A stretch of 57,913 nt of DNA from Sulfurimonas sp. (GCA_027063645.1 JAMORK010000043.1:1-57913), one strand, 5' to 3'; shown: positions 1 through 9,032, counted from the first letter of the stretch. Notes: generated from the letters alone by a model not told the origin. A program made the numbers and translations.

Positions 1-296
1 GTGAAGCAACGAAGATACTCGATAAACAGCAGAGTGCCAATAAACTTCTGCTTATTGTGAGTGATGGAAAACCAAATGATGAAGATAGATATGATGGTCG
101 TTATGGGATTGAAGATACGAAAAAAGCACTAGAAGAGGTCAAGAAAAAGGGGATTACACCTTTTTGTATTACGGTAGACTTAGATGCTAAAGAGTACCTT
201 GCTTATCTCTTTGGTCGTGATGGTTATGCCGTAGTGCGTGATGGTCAAAAACTTCCAAAAATACTTACAGATGTTTATATAAATTTAACAAAATAA
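1..296 (+). CDS. norD: NorD, nitric oxide reductase activation protein (C-terminal part only)
   Basis: The reading frame is open from base 3, so the gene starts before the window. The visible 97 residues are the end of a von Willebrand factor A domain: a hydrophobic strand ending in the DGKPNDEDRYDGRYG loop, typical of NorD/CbbO proteins, then a helix and the strand TPFCITVD. NorD works with the MoxR-type ATPase NorQ to insert metal into and activate the cNorB nitric oxide reductase. The next gene, 11 bases downstream, is norQ, which supports the assignment. The structural genes norC and norB would be expected upstream, outside the window. Confidence 0.88.
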   Translation, partial: EATKILDKQQSANKLLLIVSDGKPNDEDRYDGRYGIEDTKKALEEVKKKGITPFCITVDLDAKEYLAYLFGRDGYAVVRDGQKLPKILTDVYINLTK

Positions 297-307
297 AGGA
301 AACAATT

Positions 308-1102
308 ATGTCTCAAAAATCAAATACTTACTACTTACCCCAATCAAATGAAGTGGAGCTTTTTAAAGCTGCTGCTGAGATGAACTTACCTATCCTCATT
401 AAAGGGCCTACTGGGTGTGGAAAAACACGTTTTATAGAGTCTATGGGTGAGGAGCTTGGTCGTGATGTTTATACTGTTGTTTGTCATGATGATTTGAGTG
501 CTGCTGACTTAGTGGGGCGTCACCTTATTAATGAAAATGGAACATATTGGCAAGATGGGCCACTTACAAAAGCAGTTCGTAATGGTGGTATCTGCTATAT
601 TGATGAGATTATTGAAGCAAGAAAAGATACAACAGTCGTTTTACATTCATTAGCAGATTACAGAAGAGTTCTTCCAATAGATAGAACAGGGGAGGTGATA
701 GAAGCACATCCTGATTTTATGCTAGTTGTCTCTTATAACCCAGGGTATCAAAATGTTCTCAAAGGGATGAAACCAAGTACAAAACAGCGTTTTATCTCTC
801 TTAGTTTTGACTATCCAAAAGCTGAGATAGAAAAAGAGGTATTGATTCAAGAGAGTGGAGTAAGTGCAGAGATAGCACAAAAACTTGTAGATATAGCTAG
901 CGAGATTCGTCAACTCGATGACACTGACATTCAAGAGGCAGTATCTACAAGACTACTTATCTATGCTGCAAAACTGATGCAGAGAGGGTTTGATCCGTAT
1001 CAGGCTTGTCTACACTCTATAGTTGAATCTTTAAGTGATGAAGCAGATGTAACTGAGGTTTTAGAAAAGCTTGTAGCACTTCACTTTGCAAAGGCTGAGT
1101 AA
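308..1102 (+). CDS. norQ: NorQ/CbbQ-family MoxR AAA+ ATPase
   Basis: This is a 264-residue AAA+ ATPase of the CbbQ/NirQ/NorQ family. Walker A is GPTGCGKT at residues 33-40 and Walker B is CYIDE at 96-100; the motif VVSYNPGYQ follows near residue 140. The length matches the family. It should act as a chaperone with NorD to activate nitric oxide reductase. The start is the ATG after AAGGAAACAA. Its stop codon overlaps the start of norE (TAATG), indicating translational coupling within a nor accessory operon. Confidence 0.92.
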   Translation: MSQKSNTYYLPQSNEVELFKAAAEMNLPILIKGPTGCGKTRFIESMGEELGRDVYTVVCHDDLSAADLVGRHLINENGTYWQDGPLTKAVRNGGICYIDEIIEARKDTTVVLHSLADYRRVLPIDRTGEVIEAHPDFMLVVSYNPGYQNVLKGMKPSTKQRFISLSFDYPKAEIEKEVLIQESGVSAEIAQKLVDIASEIRQLDDTDIQEAVSTRLLIYAAKLMQRGFDPYQACLHSIVESLSDEADVTEVLEKLVALHFAKAE

Positions 1103-1701
1103 TGTCTCAAAATATTGCGATAAAAGAGAAATATCCACCAGGGGATTTCGCTGTATGGATTATTATTTATGTTGAGTTAATCACCTTTGGCTTACTCTTT
1201 TTAGGCTATGCTTTTTCTCGTCGTGGAGATGTAGCGATGTTTAATGAGTCACAATTGATGTTAAACCAGACATCAGGCTTTATAAACACCCTTATACTTG
1301 TAACAAGTAGTTACTTTGTTATAAAAGCAGTCAAGGCAATAACCTCTATGAGTGAAGAGAGTATTGCAGAGGCAAATGCAAAAGCAAGTAAGTGGCTTCT
1401 TTTAGCCATAGGGTGTGGTGTGGCGTTTGGGTTTGTAAAAGGGGCTGAGTTTTACCATATTTTTGGTCAAGGTATTAATCTTAGTACAAACAAGTTTTTT
1501 ATGTTTTACATTATGCTTACGGCGTTTCACTTTATGCATGTGATGTTGGGGACATTTATCTTATTTGTGATCTATAAGAAAACAAAAACAGAGGGTTATA
1601 TCTTTGGTGATTACAGAGGTATAGAGACAGGTGCATCGTACTGGCATATGGTTGATTTGTTGTGGATTGTACTTTTTCCACTTGTGTATATCATAAGATA
1701 A
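1102..1701 (+). CDS. norE: NorE-like heme-copper oxidase subunit III protein
   Basis: This is a 199-residue integral membrane protein with about five hydrophobic segments. It carries subunit III signatures: an early GDFAVWI..VELITFG helix, the AFHFMHVMLGT segment and a C-terminal SYWHMVDLLWIVLFPLVY. Proteins of this kind encoded beside norD/norQ are called NorE and aid nitric oxide reductase assembly or activity; they have no redox centre of their own. The start overlaps the norQ stop by one base. A true cytochrome oxidase subunit III is less likely because no subunit I or II is adjacent. Confidence 0.85.
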   Translation: MSQNIAIKEKYPPGDFAVWIIIYVELITFGLLFLGYAFSRRGDVAMFNESQLMLNQTSGFINTLILVTSSYFVIKAVKAITSMSEESIAEANAKASKWLLLAIGCGVAFGFVKGAEFYHIFGQGINLSTNKFFMFYIMLTAFHFMHVMLGTFILFVIYKKTKTEGYIFGDYRGIETGASYWHMVDLLWIVLFPLVYIIR

Positions 1702-1712
1702 GGGGGGCAGTA

Positions 1713-1979
1713 ATGAAAAAATATTTAGAGTTCGTATGGGCTATCTTAGCAATCTTAACAGTTTTCGCCTATTTATTAGGGTATTTAAAAATAATTAGTA
1801 CATTTTTTGTCGCTGTTTTACTCTTTACTACTTTTATTAAAGGGCAGTTGGTTATTGACTACTTTATGGGCTTAAAAGATGTAAGGTTAAGATACAGAAT
1901 TATCCCTACACTTTGGTTAAGCATCATTATTACACTTATTGGAGTGGCATATTACCTCCCAATTGCACCGAGTCAATAA
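1713..1979 (+). CDS. NorF-like / cytochrome c oxidase subunit IV-like small membrane protein
   Basis: This is an 88-residue protein with three predicted transmembrane segments, following norE by 11 bases. I chose the ATG at 1713 because AGGGGGGCAG lies just upstream and the result is an N-terminus (MKKYLEFVWAILAIL) that enters the membrane at once; a longer reading from 1662 would overlap norE. Size, topology and position match NorF or prokaryotic COX4-type proteins that accompany NorE. It probably closes the nor operon. The function is inferred mainly from context. Confidence 0.75.
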   Translation: MKKYLEFVWAILAILTVFAYLLGYLKIISTFFVAVLLFTTFIKGQLVIDYFMGLKDVRLRYRIIPTLWLSIIITLIGVAYYLPIAPSQ

Positions 1980-2021
1980 AAAAACGCTAAAATATCCTTA
2001 TTTGAATGATTGAGGAATTTT

Positions 2022-4733
2022 ATGTTTGTAAACAATCTCGCTTACGAGGCAAGTGCTGGAAGTGGAAAAACTTTTATGCTTGTTGTTCGTTACCTCTCAC
2101 TCCTTTTTCAAGGGGCTGATCCCTCTAAAATACTTGCATTAACTTTTACAAATAAAGCAGCTTCTGAGATGAGTCAAAGGGTTGTTGAAACCTTAGAAGA
2201 TTTAGAAAATCGTGGGGAACTTTTAGAGATAGCCAAGGTTACAGAGATACCACAAGCTGAACTACTTCAAAAAAAAGCTGCTATCTTAGAAGAGTTTTTA
2301 AATGCAAATACGAAGATTATGACCATCGATAGCTTTTTTACACAAATACTAAGAAAATTCTCCCTCTATAGCTCTTTAATGCCAGATTTTAGCACCTTTG
2401 CTTCGCAACATGAATTGAAACTTATGTCGCGTTTTTTAGTGGAGGTAAGAGCTGCAAACAAGCAAAAAACCCTTATAAATCTCTCTTTAGCATCGAAAAA
2501 AAGATTGAGTGACCTGTTTACACTTTTAGATGATTTTTACACTAAAAAAGAGGAATTAAAAAGCTTTACCTTTGCACCAACAGATATAAAAGAGCCAATC
2601 CAAAAGGCACAAATTGCTTTTGAAAACTTAAGAGCCCTAGTACACTCTTGTGATGGGGCATCAAAAACAGCATTGAAGTCGGTAGAAGCAAAGAGTTTTG
2701 AAGAGATATGTGCAAAATCTTGGATAGGGAGAGAAACACTCGATTATAGAACTTTTTCTAAATGTTATACCCCTGAGATGGATAGATATCTTCATGAGAT
2801 ACAAGAAGCGATAGCAAGTTATTATCGTGCAAAAGAGCAAAACTTTTTTAGTGCACTTCTGGATTTAAGTGCCATCTATAAAAAGAGTAAAAAAGCACTT
2901 TACCAAGATGAGAGTGAGCTCTCTTTTAATGATGTTACAGCCTTAGTTTATGAGATACTGCATCTTTTAGATGATAGTGAGTTTTTATATTTTCGTCTTG
3001 ATGCCAAGATAGAGCATATGCTTTTAGATGAATTTCAAGATACTTCCGTATTGCAGTATGCAATTTTAAGACCGCTTATTAAGGAGATAACATCAGGGAA
3101 GGGGATTTTTGATGAGGGGAGTTTCTTCTTTGTTGGGGATGTTAAGCAATCGATCTATAGATTTCGTGGAGGGGTGAGTGCACTCTTTGATGAGGTGGCA
3201 AAAGATAACAACACTCAGGTTGAGAAGCTTGTTACAAACTACCGTTCCCAAAAAGAGGTGGTCTCTTTTGTTAATGATGTATTTATAGATAAGATTAAAA
3301 ACTATACACCTCAGTTAGTGAGAGAGGGTGTTGATGGTGGTTATGTTGAGGTCTTGGAGAGTGAAGAGCTTATCGATGAGACTTTAACTCAGGTACAGCG
3401 TCTCATCGATAAGGGGGTAGATCTTAATGATATAGCAATCCTTTGTGCAACCAATGGGGATGGAGAAGAGGTGAAACTACAGCTTCAAGCACAAAAGATT
3501 GAAGTGGTAACAGAAACTACCACGAAGCTTATAGCTCAAAAGAGTGTAAAGGCTCTTATAGAGTATCTCAAATATATCTATTTTCAAGAGGATATCTACC
3601 GATACAACTTTTTTGCACTCATAGATCACGAGTTAGAGCCTTTGGCTTTTGTAGATTTGAATCGGGTTAAGTTTATTGATATTGTAAAAAATATTATCAA
3701 CAAGTATGGTTTGTTTGAAGATGAGTTTCACCTTGTGAGGTTTATGGATCTTATAGTCAACTATAAAGATATAGAAGCCTTCTTGTTTGAATATGAGCGC
3801 ATAGATACAGCTGCTGCTGCTTCAGATTTGCAAGGTGTAAGAGTGCTTACTGTTCATAAATCAAAGGGACTAGAGTATGAGCATGTTATTGTTCTCGATA
3901 GACTCAAACGAAAACCCGCTTCAAGAGATGCAATTATCTACGAGTATGATGGAATAGTTTTGAAAAATATCTATCTTCGTTCAAAATCTCGCGAGGATTT
4001 AGATACAGCTTATGCAAACGCGATAGCTAAAGAGAAAGAACTTGTTAAAGAAGATACACTCAATGCTTTGTATGTCGCGTTTACAAGAGCGAGAGAACAT
4101 CTTTTTATCATTAAAAAAGTGAAAGACTCCTCCTTTGATCTTTTAGATTTAACGGTAGGATCTCGAGGGGTACTTGAGTGCAAAAAGATTGATAAAAAGA
4201 GCAAACAAAGCTTTCAACCCTTAGAGTACAAGTCTCTTTATTATGGAACACAAAGTGATATCTTAGAGTTAGAATCTCAAACACAAGAGGAACTTGATGC
4301 TATTAACTTTGGTATAGCGATGCACTACACCTTGGAGATGATGGAAGATTTTACACTAGAGGGCTTAGAAAATGGCTACCATATGATGCTCAATAAATAT
4401 GGCTATAGCTTCGGCGAAAAAGAGTTAGCAGATCTTTATAAGCGCATTAGTATCTTACTTGAGCATAAGGAGTTTTTAGCCTTGACTCAAGGGAAGTGTT
4501 ACAAAGAAAAAGCACTGCGTTTTAAAAATCAGCTTCGTTATATTGACCTGCTTGTAGAGAGTGTTGATGGTGTTTGGAAAATCATTGACTATAAAAGCTC
4601 TATGAATTTTGCCCAGCATCACCATACACAGGTTCATTTTTATGTTAAAGCGATAGAGGCGATTACGGGTGAAAAAGCAGAGGGGTATCTGTGCTACCTT
4701 TTAGAAGATAGAGTCAAAATTCAAAAAGTTTAG
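2022..4733 (+). CDS. addA: AddA/RecB-like UvrD-family helicase-nuclease
   Basis: This is a 903-residue superfamily 1 helicase with a C-terminal RecB-type nuclease. Walker A is ASAGSGKT at residues 10-17. Other helicase motifs include ALTFTNKAASEM, LLDEFQDTS, FVGDVKQSIYRFRGG, VHKSKGLEY and ALYVAFTRARE near 685. The nuclease part has GIAMHYTLE and the catalytic D...IDYKSS near 855. It should process double-strand breaks for recombination, as Helicobacter AddA does with AddB. ATG 2022 is preferred over the in-frame TTG at 2010 because TGAGG sits six bases before it. A GCTAAAAT promoter-like motif lies just upstream. It converges on modC with a 4-base overlap. Confidence 0.88.
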   Translation: MFVNNLAYEASAGSGKTFMLVVRYLSLLFQGADPSKILALTFTNKAASEMSQRVVETLEDLENRGELLEIAKVTEIPQAELLQKKAAILEEFLNANTKIMTIDSFFTQILRKFSLYSSLMPDFSTFASQHELKLMSRFLVEVRAANKQKTLINLSLASKKRLSDLFTLLDDFYTKKEELKSFTFAPTDIKEPIQKAQIAFENLRALVHSCDGASKTALKSVEAKSFEEICAKSWIGRETLDYRTFSKCYTPEMDRYLHEIQEAIASYYRAKEQNFFSALLDLSAIYKKSKKALYQDESELSFNDVTALVYEILHLLDDSEFLYFRLDAKIEHMLLDEFQDTSVLQYAILRPLIKEITSGKGIFDEGSFFFVGDVKQSIYRFRGGVSALFDEVAKDNNTQVEKLVTNYRSQKEVVSFVNDVFIDKIKNYTPQLVREGVDGGYVEVLESEELIDETLTQVQRLIDKGVDLNDIAILCATNGDGEEVKLQLQAQKIEVVTETTTKLIAQKSVKALIEYLKYIYFQEDIYRYNFFALIDHELEPLAFVDLNRVKFIDIVKNIINKYGLFEDEFHLVRFMDLIVNYKDIEAFLFEYERIDTAAAASDLQGVRVLTVHKSKGLEYEHVIVLDRLKRKPASRDAIIYEYDGIVLKNIYLRSKSREDLDTAYANAIAKEKELVKEDTLNALYVAFTRAREHLFIIKKVKDSSFDLLDLTVGSRGVLECKKIDKKSKQSFQPLEYKSLYYGTQSDILELESQTQEELDAINFGIAMHYTLEMMEDFTLEGLENGYHMMLNKYGYSFGEKELADLYKRISILLEHKEFLALTQGKCYKEKALRFKNQLRYIDLLVESVDGVWKIIDYKSSMNFAQHHHTQVHFYVKAIEAITGEKAEGYLCYLLEDRVKIQKV

Positions 4734-5584
4734 GCAGGGTTGATACTTGGGGTAAATGCCTTTGTGCTTAAGATCACTTTATCTCCAACTTCTAAGGATT
4801 GCATCTCTTGATGTGAAACAACAATCTCAACGATTTGTTGAGCAATTGCTACCACTGCTACATAGATAACATCTACTTTTTTAATCTCTAAAAGTTCTCC
4901 AGAAAAAGAGAATTTTTGACTCCCTTGTGTTTGTAGAAGTACTTCCTTTGGTTTCCCATCCTCTTTGATTGAGCCCTCTTCTAAAACAACTACTCTCGAA
5001 GCGAGTTTATAGATCTCACTTGGATCGTGACTCACCATAATGGTAGTGGTTTGAAACTCTTTATGTAGGAGTAGAATCTCCTCTTGGAGTTTATGACGCA
5101 TAGCTGTATCTAATGCTGAGAGAGGTTCATCTAGGAGTAAAAGTTTTGGTTTTTTCATAAAAGCTCGGCAGATACTTACTCTTTGTTTTTGTCCACCACT
5201 GAGTGAGTTTGGATAGCGATCTTTGAGCTCATAAAGCTCTGTCATCTTGAGTAGTTTTGTAGCAAGTGCTTTGTCTTGTGTTACAAAGAGAAGGTTCTGT
5301 TCTACAGTCATATTTTCAAAAAGAGCATAGTCTTGAAAAACAAAACCGATGTCGCGTTTTTGCACCGCTAGGTTTGTGTTTTTATCTTGCCAAGTTGCAT
5401 TAGAGACGATGATCTTTGCCTCTGCCTCCTCTAGTCCTGCTAAAATGCGAAGCAGAGTTGTTTTTCCACTTCCACTTTTACCACTGAGTGCTACAAAGCT
5501 TTGCTCTTGTATCTTTAAATCTACATCAAGTTGCATCTCTCCACTGGACCCATGGAGTCTCTTTTTGATCTGAATCTCTATCAT
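4730..5584 (-). CDS. modC: ModC, molybdate ABC transporter ATP-binding protein
   Basis: This 284-residue ATPase energises molybdate import. Walker A is GKSGSGKT at residues 35-42, the Q-loop is FVFQDYALF near 82-90, the ABC signature is LSGGQKQR at 128-135 and Walker B is LLLLDEP at 148-154. A C-terminal TOBE-like domain (about 225-280) fits oxyanion sensing. Its start overlaps the modB stop by 4 bases. It is the last gene of a porin-modA-mop-modB-modC operon and meets addA tail to tail. Confidence 0.93.
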   Translation of the reverse strand: MIEIQIKKRLHGSSGEMQLDVDLKIQEQSFVALSGKSGSGKTTLLRILAGLEEAEAKIIVSNATWQDKNTNLAVQKRDIGFVFQDYALFENMTVEQNLLFVTQDKALATKLLKMTELYELKDRYPNSLSGGQKQRVSICRAFMKKPKLLLLDEPLSALDTAMRHKLQEEILLLHKEFQTTTIMVSHDPSEIYKLASRVVVLEEGSIKEDGKPKEVLLQTQGSQKFSFSGELLEIKKVDVIYVAVVAIAQQIVEIVVSHQEMQSLEVGDKVILSTKAFTPSINPA

Positions 5585-6252
5585 AGTCCAAACCTTTTGT
5601 TGTGTTTAGCATTGAAGATATAGACACTTAAGAGAACAGAAAAAGAGATAAATATCATCATAGCACTGTAGATATGTGCAGCCTTATAGTCCATAATCTC
5701 TACCATCTCATAGATCGCGACCGATGCGACTTTTGTCTCACCTGGGATACTTCCACCAACCATCAAAACCACTCCAAATTCACCAACAGTATGCGCAAAG
5801 GTGACGATGATTGCTGTTAGGAGTGCTGGCTTCATATTTGGTAGAGCAACTTGAAATATGGTTTGAAAAGTACTTTTTCCTGCTATATAACTTGCCTCTA
5901 GCATATTTTTGTTGAGGGACTCAAAACCATTTTGTAAGGGCTGAAGCATAAAAGGCAAAGAGTAAAAACATGAGGCAATCACAAGACCTGTAAAAGAAAA
6001 AACCAGTTTTACATCAAAGGTATCTTCAAAAAAAGCACCAATGGGGGAGTTGTAAGAGAGGGCAAAGAGTATGTAAAAGCCAAGTACTGAGGGTGGCAGT
6101 ACAATGGGAAGTGCACTAAGTGCTTCTATGAATGGTTTTACCTTTGATTGTGTTTGGGAGAGATACCAAGCCAAGGGTAAAGAGATAAAACAAAGTATAA
6201 GTGATGTCAGTGCTGCTAGTTTAAAAGAGAGTATAAAAGGGGTAAAATCCAT
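5581..6252 (-). CDS. modB: ModB, molybdate ABC transporter permease
   Basis: This 223-residue permease has about five or six transmembrane segments. The conserved inner-membrane EAA-type loop is visible (EASYIAGKSTFQTIFQVALP), followed by HTVGEFGVVLMVGGSIPGET, which is characteristic of ModB. It forms the membrane channel of the molybdate importer with ModA and ModC. Its ends touch or overlap both neighbours, as expected of one operon. Confidence 0.93.
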   Translation of the reverse strand: MDFTPFILSFKLAALTSLILCFISLPLAWYLSQTQSKVKPFIEALSALPIVLPPSVLGFYILFALSYNSPIGAFFEDTFDVKLVFSFTGLVIASCFYSLPFMLQPLQNGFESLNKNMLEASYIAGKSTFQTIFQVALPNMKPALLTAIIVTFAHTVGEFGVVLMVGGSIPGETKVASVAIYEMVEIMDYKAAHIYSAMMIFISFSVLLSVYIFNAKHNKRFGL

Positions 6253-6647
6253 TAGAGTATCTCCTCAATAAAGAGATCGCTTGATTTGATTAGTGCAATT
6301 ACATCCATCCCCACTTCAAGTTGCATTCTTTGGAGTGCTGTAGTTGTGATGATAGATTCTATAATAAAGGAGCCAAACGATAACTCTAAACTACAAAGAA
6401 GTTCACCAATCTCAATAGAGAGAATCTTGCTAGGAAGCTGATTACAAAAGCTTAAATCTTTAGAGTTTTCTTTTGCAATAGCCACAGCGGTTGCTTTAGT
6501 AGTAAGAAGAACTTGTGTACCTATGTTTATATTAGAGTTAAGTTCCAAACTCATCATACTTAGAGAGGTGTTGGCAGATTCAAATGTGATAATATGAAGG
6601 TTCTCTACATTTTGTATACGGGTGATGCTTGCTTGAATATGGCTCAT
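6252..6647 (-). CDS. Di-Mop (tandem TOBE) molybdate-binding protein
   Basis: This 131-residue protein has no membrane segment and two similar halves of about 65 residues. Each half has the strand pattern of a Mop/TOBE domain: an N-terminal SITRIQNV-like strand, a central G.Q/D.V segment (NIGTQVLLTTKATAVAIA and EVGMDVIALIKSSDLFI) and a hydrophobic end. Such domains bind molybdate or tungstate. Lying between modA and modB, it could be a cytoplasmic molybdate store or the sensor part of a ModE-like regulator that lacks a DNA-binding domain. No helix-turn-helix is visible. The family call is firm; the role is inferred. Confidence 0.8.
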   Translation of the reverse strand: MSHIQASITRIQNVENLHIITFESANTSLSMMSLELNSNINIGTQVLLTTKATAVAIAKENSKDLSFCNQLPSKILSIEIGELLCSLELSFGSFIIESIITTTALQRMQLEVGMDVIALIKSSDLFIEEIL

Positions 6648-7390
6648 TGAACACTGTACCCATAAGCACGAAATATCTCTTTTGCTTGTGTAGAGAGGAT
6701 AAACTCATAAAAAAGTTGTGCACCTTTGTTGTTCGTGGCGTTTTTGAGTAAAACAATCCCTTGAGAGATGGGAGTATAAAGGGTACTATCTAACTCTATG
6801 AAGTTTTCCCCTTTGTGAAATTGTGCCATCTTTGGGGAGTGTAGAGCTGATGCTGCGATAAAACCCATATCTGCAGCAGTGATACTATAGGAGATTGTCT
6901 GTCCAATAGATTCCCCAAAGATAAGCTTGCCTTTGATGGTGTTATAAAGTTTAGTATTGTCTAAAAACTCTTGGGTTGCTTTACCATAAGGTGCTGTTTT
7001 AGGGTTTGCCATAGCAACTCTTCTAATGGCTTTTGTTCGAATGATTGATGCATCTTGAGAAAAATCCCTTTTTTTCACACTAAAGAGGACAAGGGAACCT
7101 TGGGCATAGATATGGGGTTTACTTAGAGTAAGTCCCTCTTTGTAAAGTGCCTCAGGGTAGCTCATATTTGCTGACATAAAAACATCATAAGGGGCATGGT
7201 GTTTTATCTGTGCGGTGAGTTTCCCACTACTGCCAAGTGTTACTTGCACTTTTGTATCTGGATGCTCTTTGTGAAATTGTTCTATAAGAGTATCGATAGC
7301 ATAACTTACATTGGCTGCAACAGCAACATTCACCACCTCTGCAAAAACAAAAGAGTGAAGAAGGAAGATGCTAAAGATAATTCTTTTCAT
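6644..7390 (-). CDS. modA: ModA, periplasmic molybdate-binding protein
   Basis: This 248-residue substrate-binding protein has a signal peptide of about 17 residues (MKRIIFSIFLLHSFVFA). The mature start VNVAVAANVSYAIDTLI and the later TLGSSGKLTAQI are classic for ModA, whose serine and backbone groups hold the oxyanion. It delivers molybdate to ModBC in the periplasm. It follows the porin gene by 9 bases and overlaps the di-Mop gene by 4. Confidence 0.93.
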   Translation of the reverse strand: MKRIIFSIFLLHSFVFAEVVNVAVAANVSYAIDTLIEQFHKEHPDTKVQVTLGSSGKLTAQIKHHAPYDVFMSANMSYPEALYKEGLTLSKPHIYAQGSLVLFSVKKRDFSQDASIIRTKAIRRVAMANPKTAPYGKATQEFLDNTKLYNTIKGKLIFGESIGQTISYSITAADMGFIAASALHSPKMAQFHKGENFIELDSTLYTPISQGIVLLKNATNNKGAQLFYEFILSTQAKEIFRAYGYSVQ

Positions 7391-7399
7391 ATATGTATC

Positions 7400-8863
7400 C
7401 TAAAAGAGGTAGTTGAACTCTAAACGCGAGTCAAGATAGTTTGAAATCACAGAAGAGCTGTGAATAAAGTCTCTATAGCCTAAACGTACTCTATATTGTA
7501 GCTCTGGCATTGAGGGGATGTTTTGCACAATGCCTGCATAGTAAAACATACTATCGGCTGTTGTGGATTGTGTTTCATCGCCATCTATGTAGAGTACCGA
7601 AGTTTGGATGAAAGGTTTTGTATAAACACCAGTGTTATTGGCATTTTTTACAAGCTCAATACGGTAACTTTTTGTATTGGCTTTCCAGTTGTAAGCACCC
7701 ATAGAACGAGTGTATCCAGCTGTAGGAAACCCTCTCCATGGAGTCACTAAGTCTGCTTCATTTAAGATATTTGTATAGGCAAGGTTGATTTTATATTTAT
7801 CTATGTTTGTAACAACTCTTGCTGCTATCATCTTAGCATCTAAAGAAGTTGGGTCCTTATATGTAGCACTTGCAGCTAAACCACTTAAAGAAGCTCCACC
7901 AACACCACCCGCACCATTGTCAAACTGTTGTATATAACGAAACCCTGGAGTAACACTAAAACCATCAAATTTCATCGTATAGTTTAGCTCACCCATCGCT
8001 TGGGAGAGAAGCTCCGGAACATTATATGCAGAAAAATTAATCTTCAGATTTTGTATTGATCTGTTTTCAATATCGAGTACTATAAGTGGTGCATCAGTTG
8101 GTTTTCCAGCAGCTTTAAGTGCAGTATATGTTAAGCCTTTGTGCATAGCACTATCATCATTCTCTGTCCACTCTGGATGGAGTACCCCTGGAGCTGAAGC
8201 TGCATCACCCACCATAAAAACAGCATGAGAATCCATATGGTCACGAAGTTTTTGTTTTGTAAGGTATGCAAGTTTGAATTTTGTGTCTTGTATATTATTT
8301 GAGGAGATCACAAGCCCATCAAATACATTTGGAATCATCTTTGTATCATTACTTTTGGTATAAAAAGTTTCTACTAGTTGGCGACCAAGGGTAAAGTTTG
8401 TTTTTGAGTATTTGTAGTTTATATTTGCTTGACCAAGAGCATAAAGCATAGTTGAACCATTGTTGGCATATTCATAACGGCTAAGTGTATCTTTTGCCGG
8501 CTTGAGGTGGGAGATGCTATCAAGTGAACTTTTACTAAAGATAGCTTTAGAGCCATAATATGCTACAGTAAAATCAAAACCACTCCATGAAGCAGATTTA
8601 TACACTAAACTTGCACCTATTGAGGCAAGTGGTGCTGATTCATGGTCACTATCGTCACTATCATAGGAAAAGTAGAAGTTATTGCTTCGTATTCTTCCAT
8701 AAAGCTCTCCTTCACTAAAAAAAGCATTAAAATTGTTTACATTTTTTTGTTTTTGATAAATAAGTTGCCCATTTGTTTTAATAGCTTGCTTTGGTATATC
8801 TGCCATAAGAAGAGGATTCAATAGTCCTAAAGAGAGTAAAAAAGAGCTCATATAACGATGCAT
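7400..8863 (-). CDS. Outer-membrane porin (OprD-like), first gene of the molybdate operon
   Basis: This 487-residue outer-membrane protein starts with a signal peptide (MHRYMSSFLLSLGLLNPLLMADI) and continues as alternating aromatic/polar beta strands ending in a phenylalanine (SRLEFNYLF), as outer-membrane barrels do. Features such as NFTLGRQLVET and DSRLEFNYLF fit the OprD-like porins of Campylobacterota. It has AAAGGAA before its ATG. Because modA starts only 9 bases downstream, it is very likely co-transcribed with the molybdate importer, suggesting that it admits molybdate or a related anion. That specificity is inference. Confidence 0.82.
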   Translation of the reverse strand: MHRYMSSFLLSLGLLNPLLMADIPKQAIKTNGQLIYQKQKNVNNFNAFFSEGELYGRIRSNNFYFSYDSDDSDHESAPLASIGASLVYKSASWSGFDFTVAYYGSKAIFSKSSLDSISHLKPAKDTLSRYEYANNGSTMLYALGQANINYKYSKTNFTLGRQLVETFYTKSNDTKMIPNVFDGLVISSNNIQDTKFKLAYLTKQKLRDHMDSHAVFMVGDAASAPGVLHPEWTENDDSAMHKGLTYTALKAAGKPTDAPLIVLDIENRSIQNLKINFSAYNVPELLSQAMGELNYTMKFDGFSVTPGFRYIQQFDNGAGGVGGASLSGLAASATYKDPTSLDAKMIAARVVTNIDKYKINLAYTNILNEADLVTPWRGFPTAGYTRSMGAYNWKANTKSYRIELVKNANNTGVYTKPFIQTSVLYIDGDETQSTTADSMFYYAGIVQNIPSMPELQYRVRLGYRDFIHSSSVISNYLDSRLEFNYLF

Positions 8864-8885
8864 AATGACTAAGTTCCTTTAAAAA

Positions 8886-8912
8886 ATTATATTGTATAAT
8901 ATTGTACTACAA
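8886..8912. promoter_or_regulatory. Paired AT palindromes upstream of the porin-mod operon
   Basis: Two perfect palindromes lie close together: ATTATA-TTG-TATAAT at 8886-8900 and TTGTA-C-TACAA at 8902-8912. They overlap a plausible minus-strand -10 box (TATTAT, 8902-8897) 34 bases before the porin start. A repressor site controlling molybdate uptake is a reasonable guess. No ModE gene is in the window and the match to a ModE site is not established. Confidence 0.4.
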
Positions 8913-8996
8913 AGTATATAATGACTTATTTAAATCTCTGTGAATCTATAAAACTTACAAATAACTTAATTTCAGTTACTTATAAGCTTTAACGGC

Positions 8997-9032
8997 TATA
9001 CTTTCGCCAACAAAGTAAGCATTTATGTTTAC
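8997..9032 (+). promoter_or_regulatory. Probable rplM-rpsI promoter and leader hairpin
   Basis: TATACT at 8997-9002 is a reasonable -10 box; no clear -35 box is seen, as is usual in Campylobacterota. The transcript would carry a small hairpin (GTAAGCA, loop TTTA, TGTTTAC; 9015-9032) before the AAAGG ribosome-binding site of rplM. Whether the hairpin regulates ribosomal protein synthesis is unknown. Confidence 0.4.
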
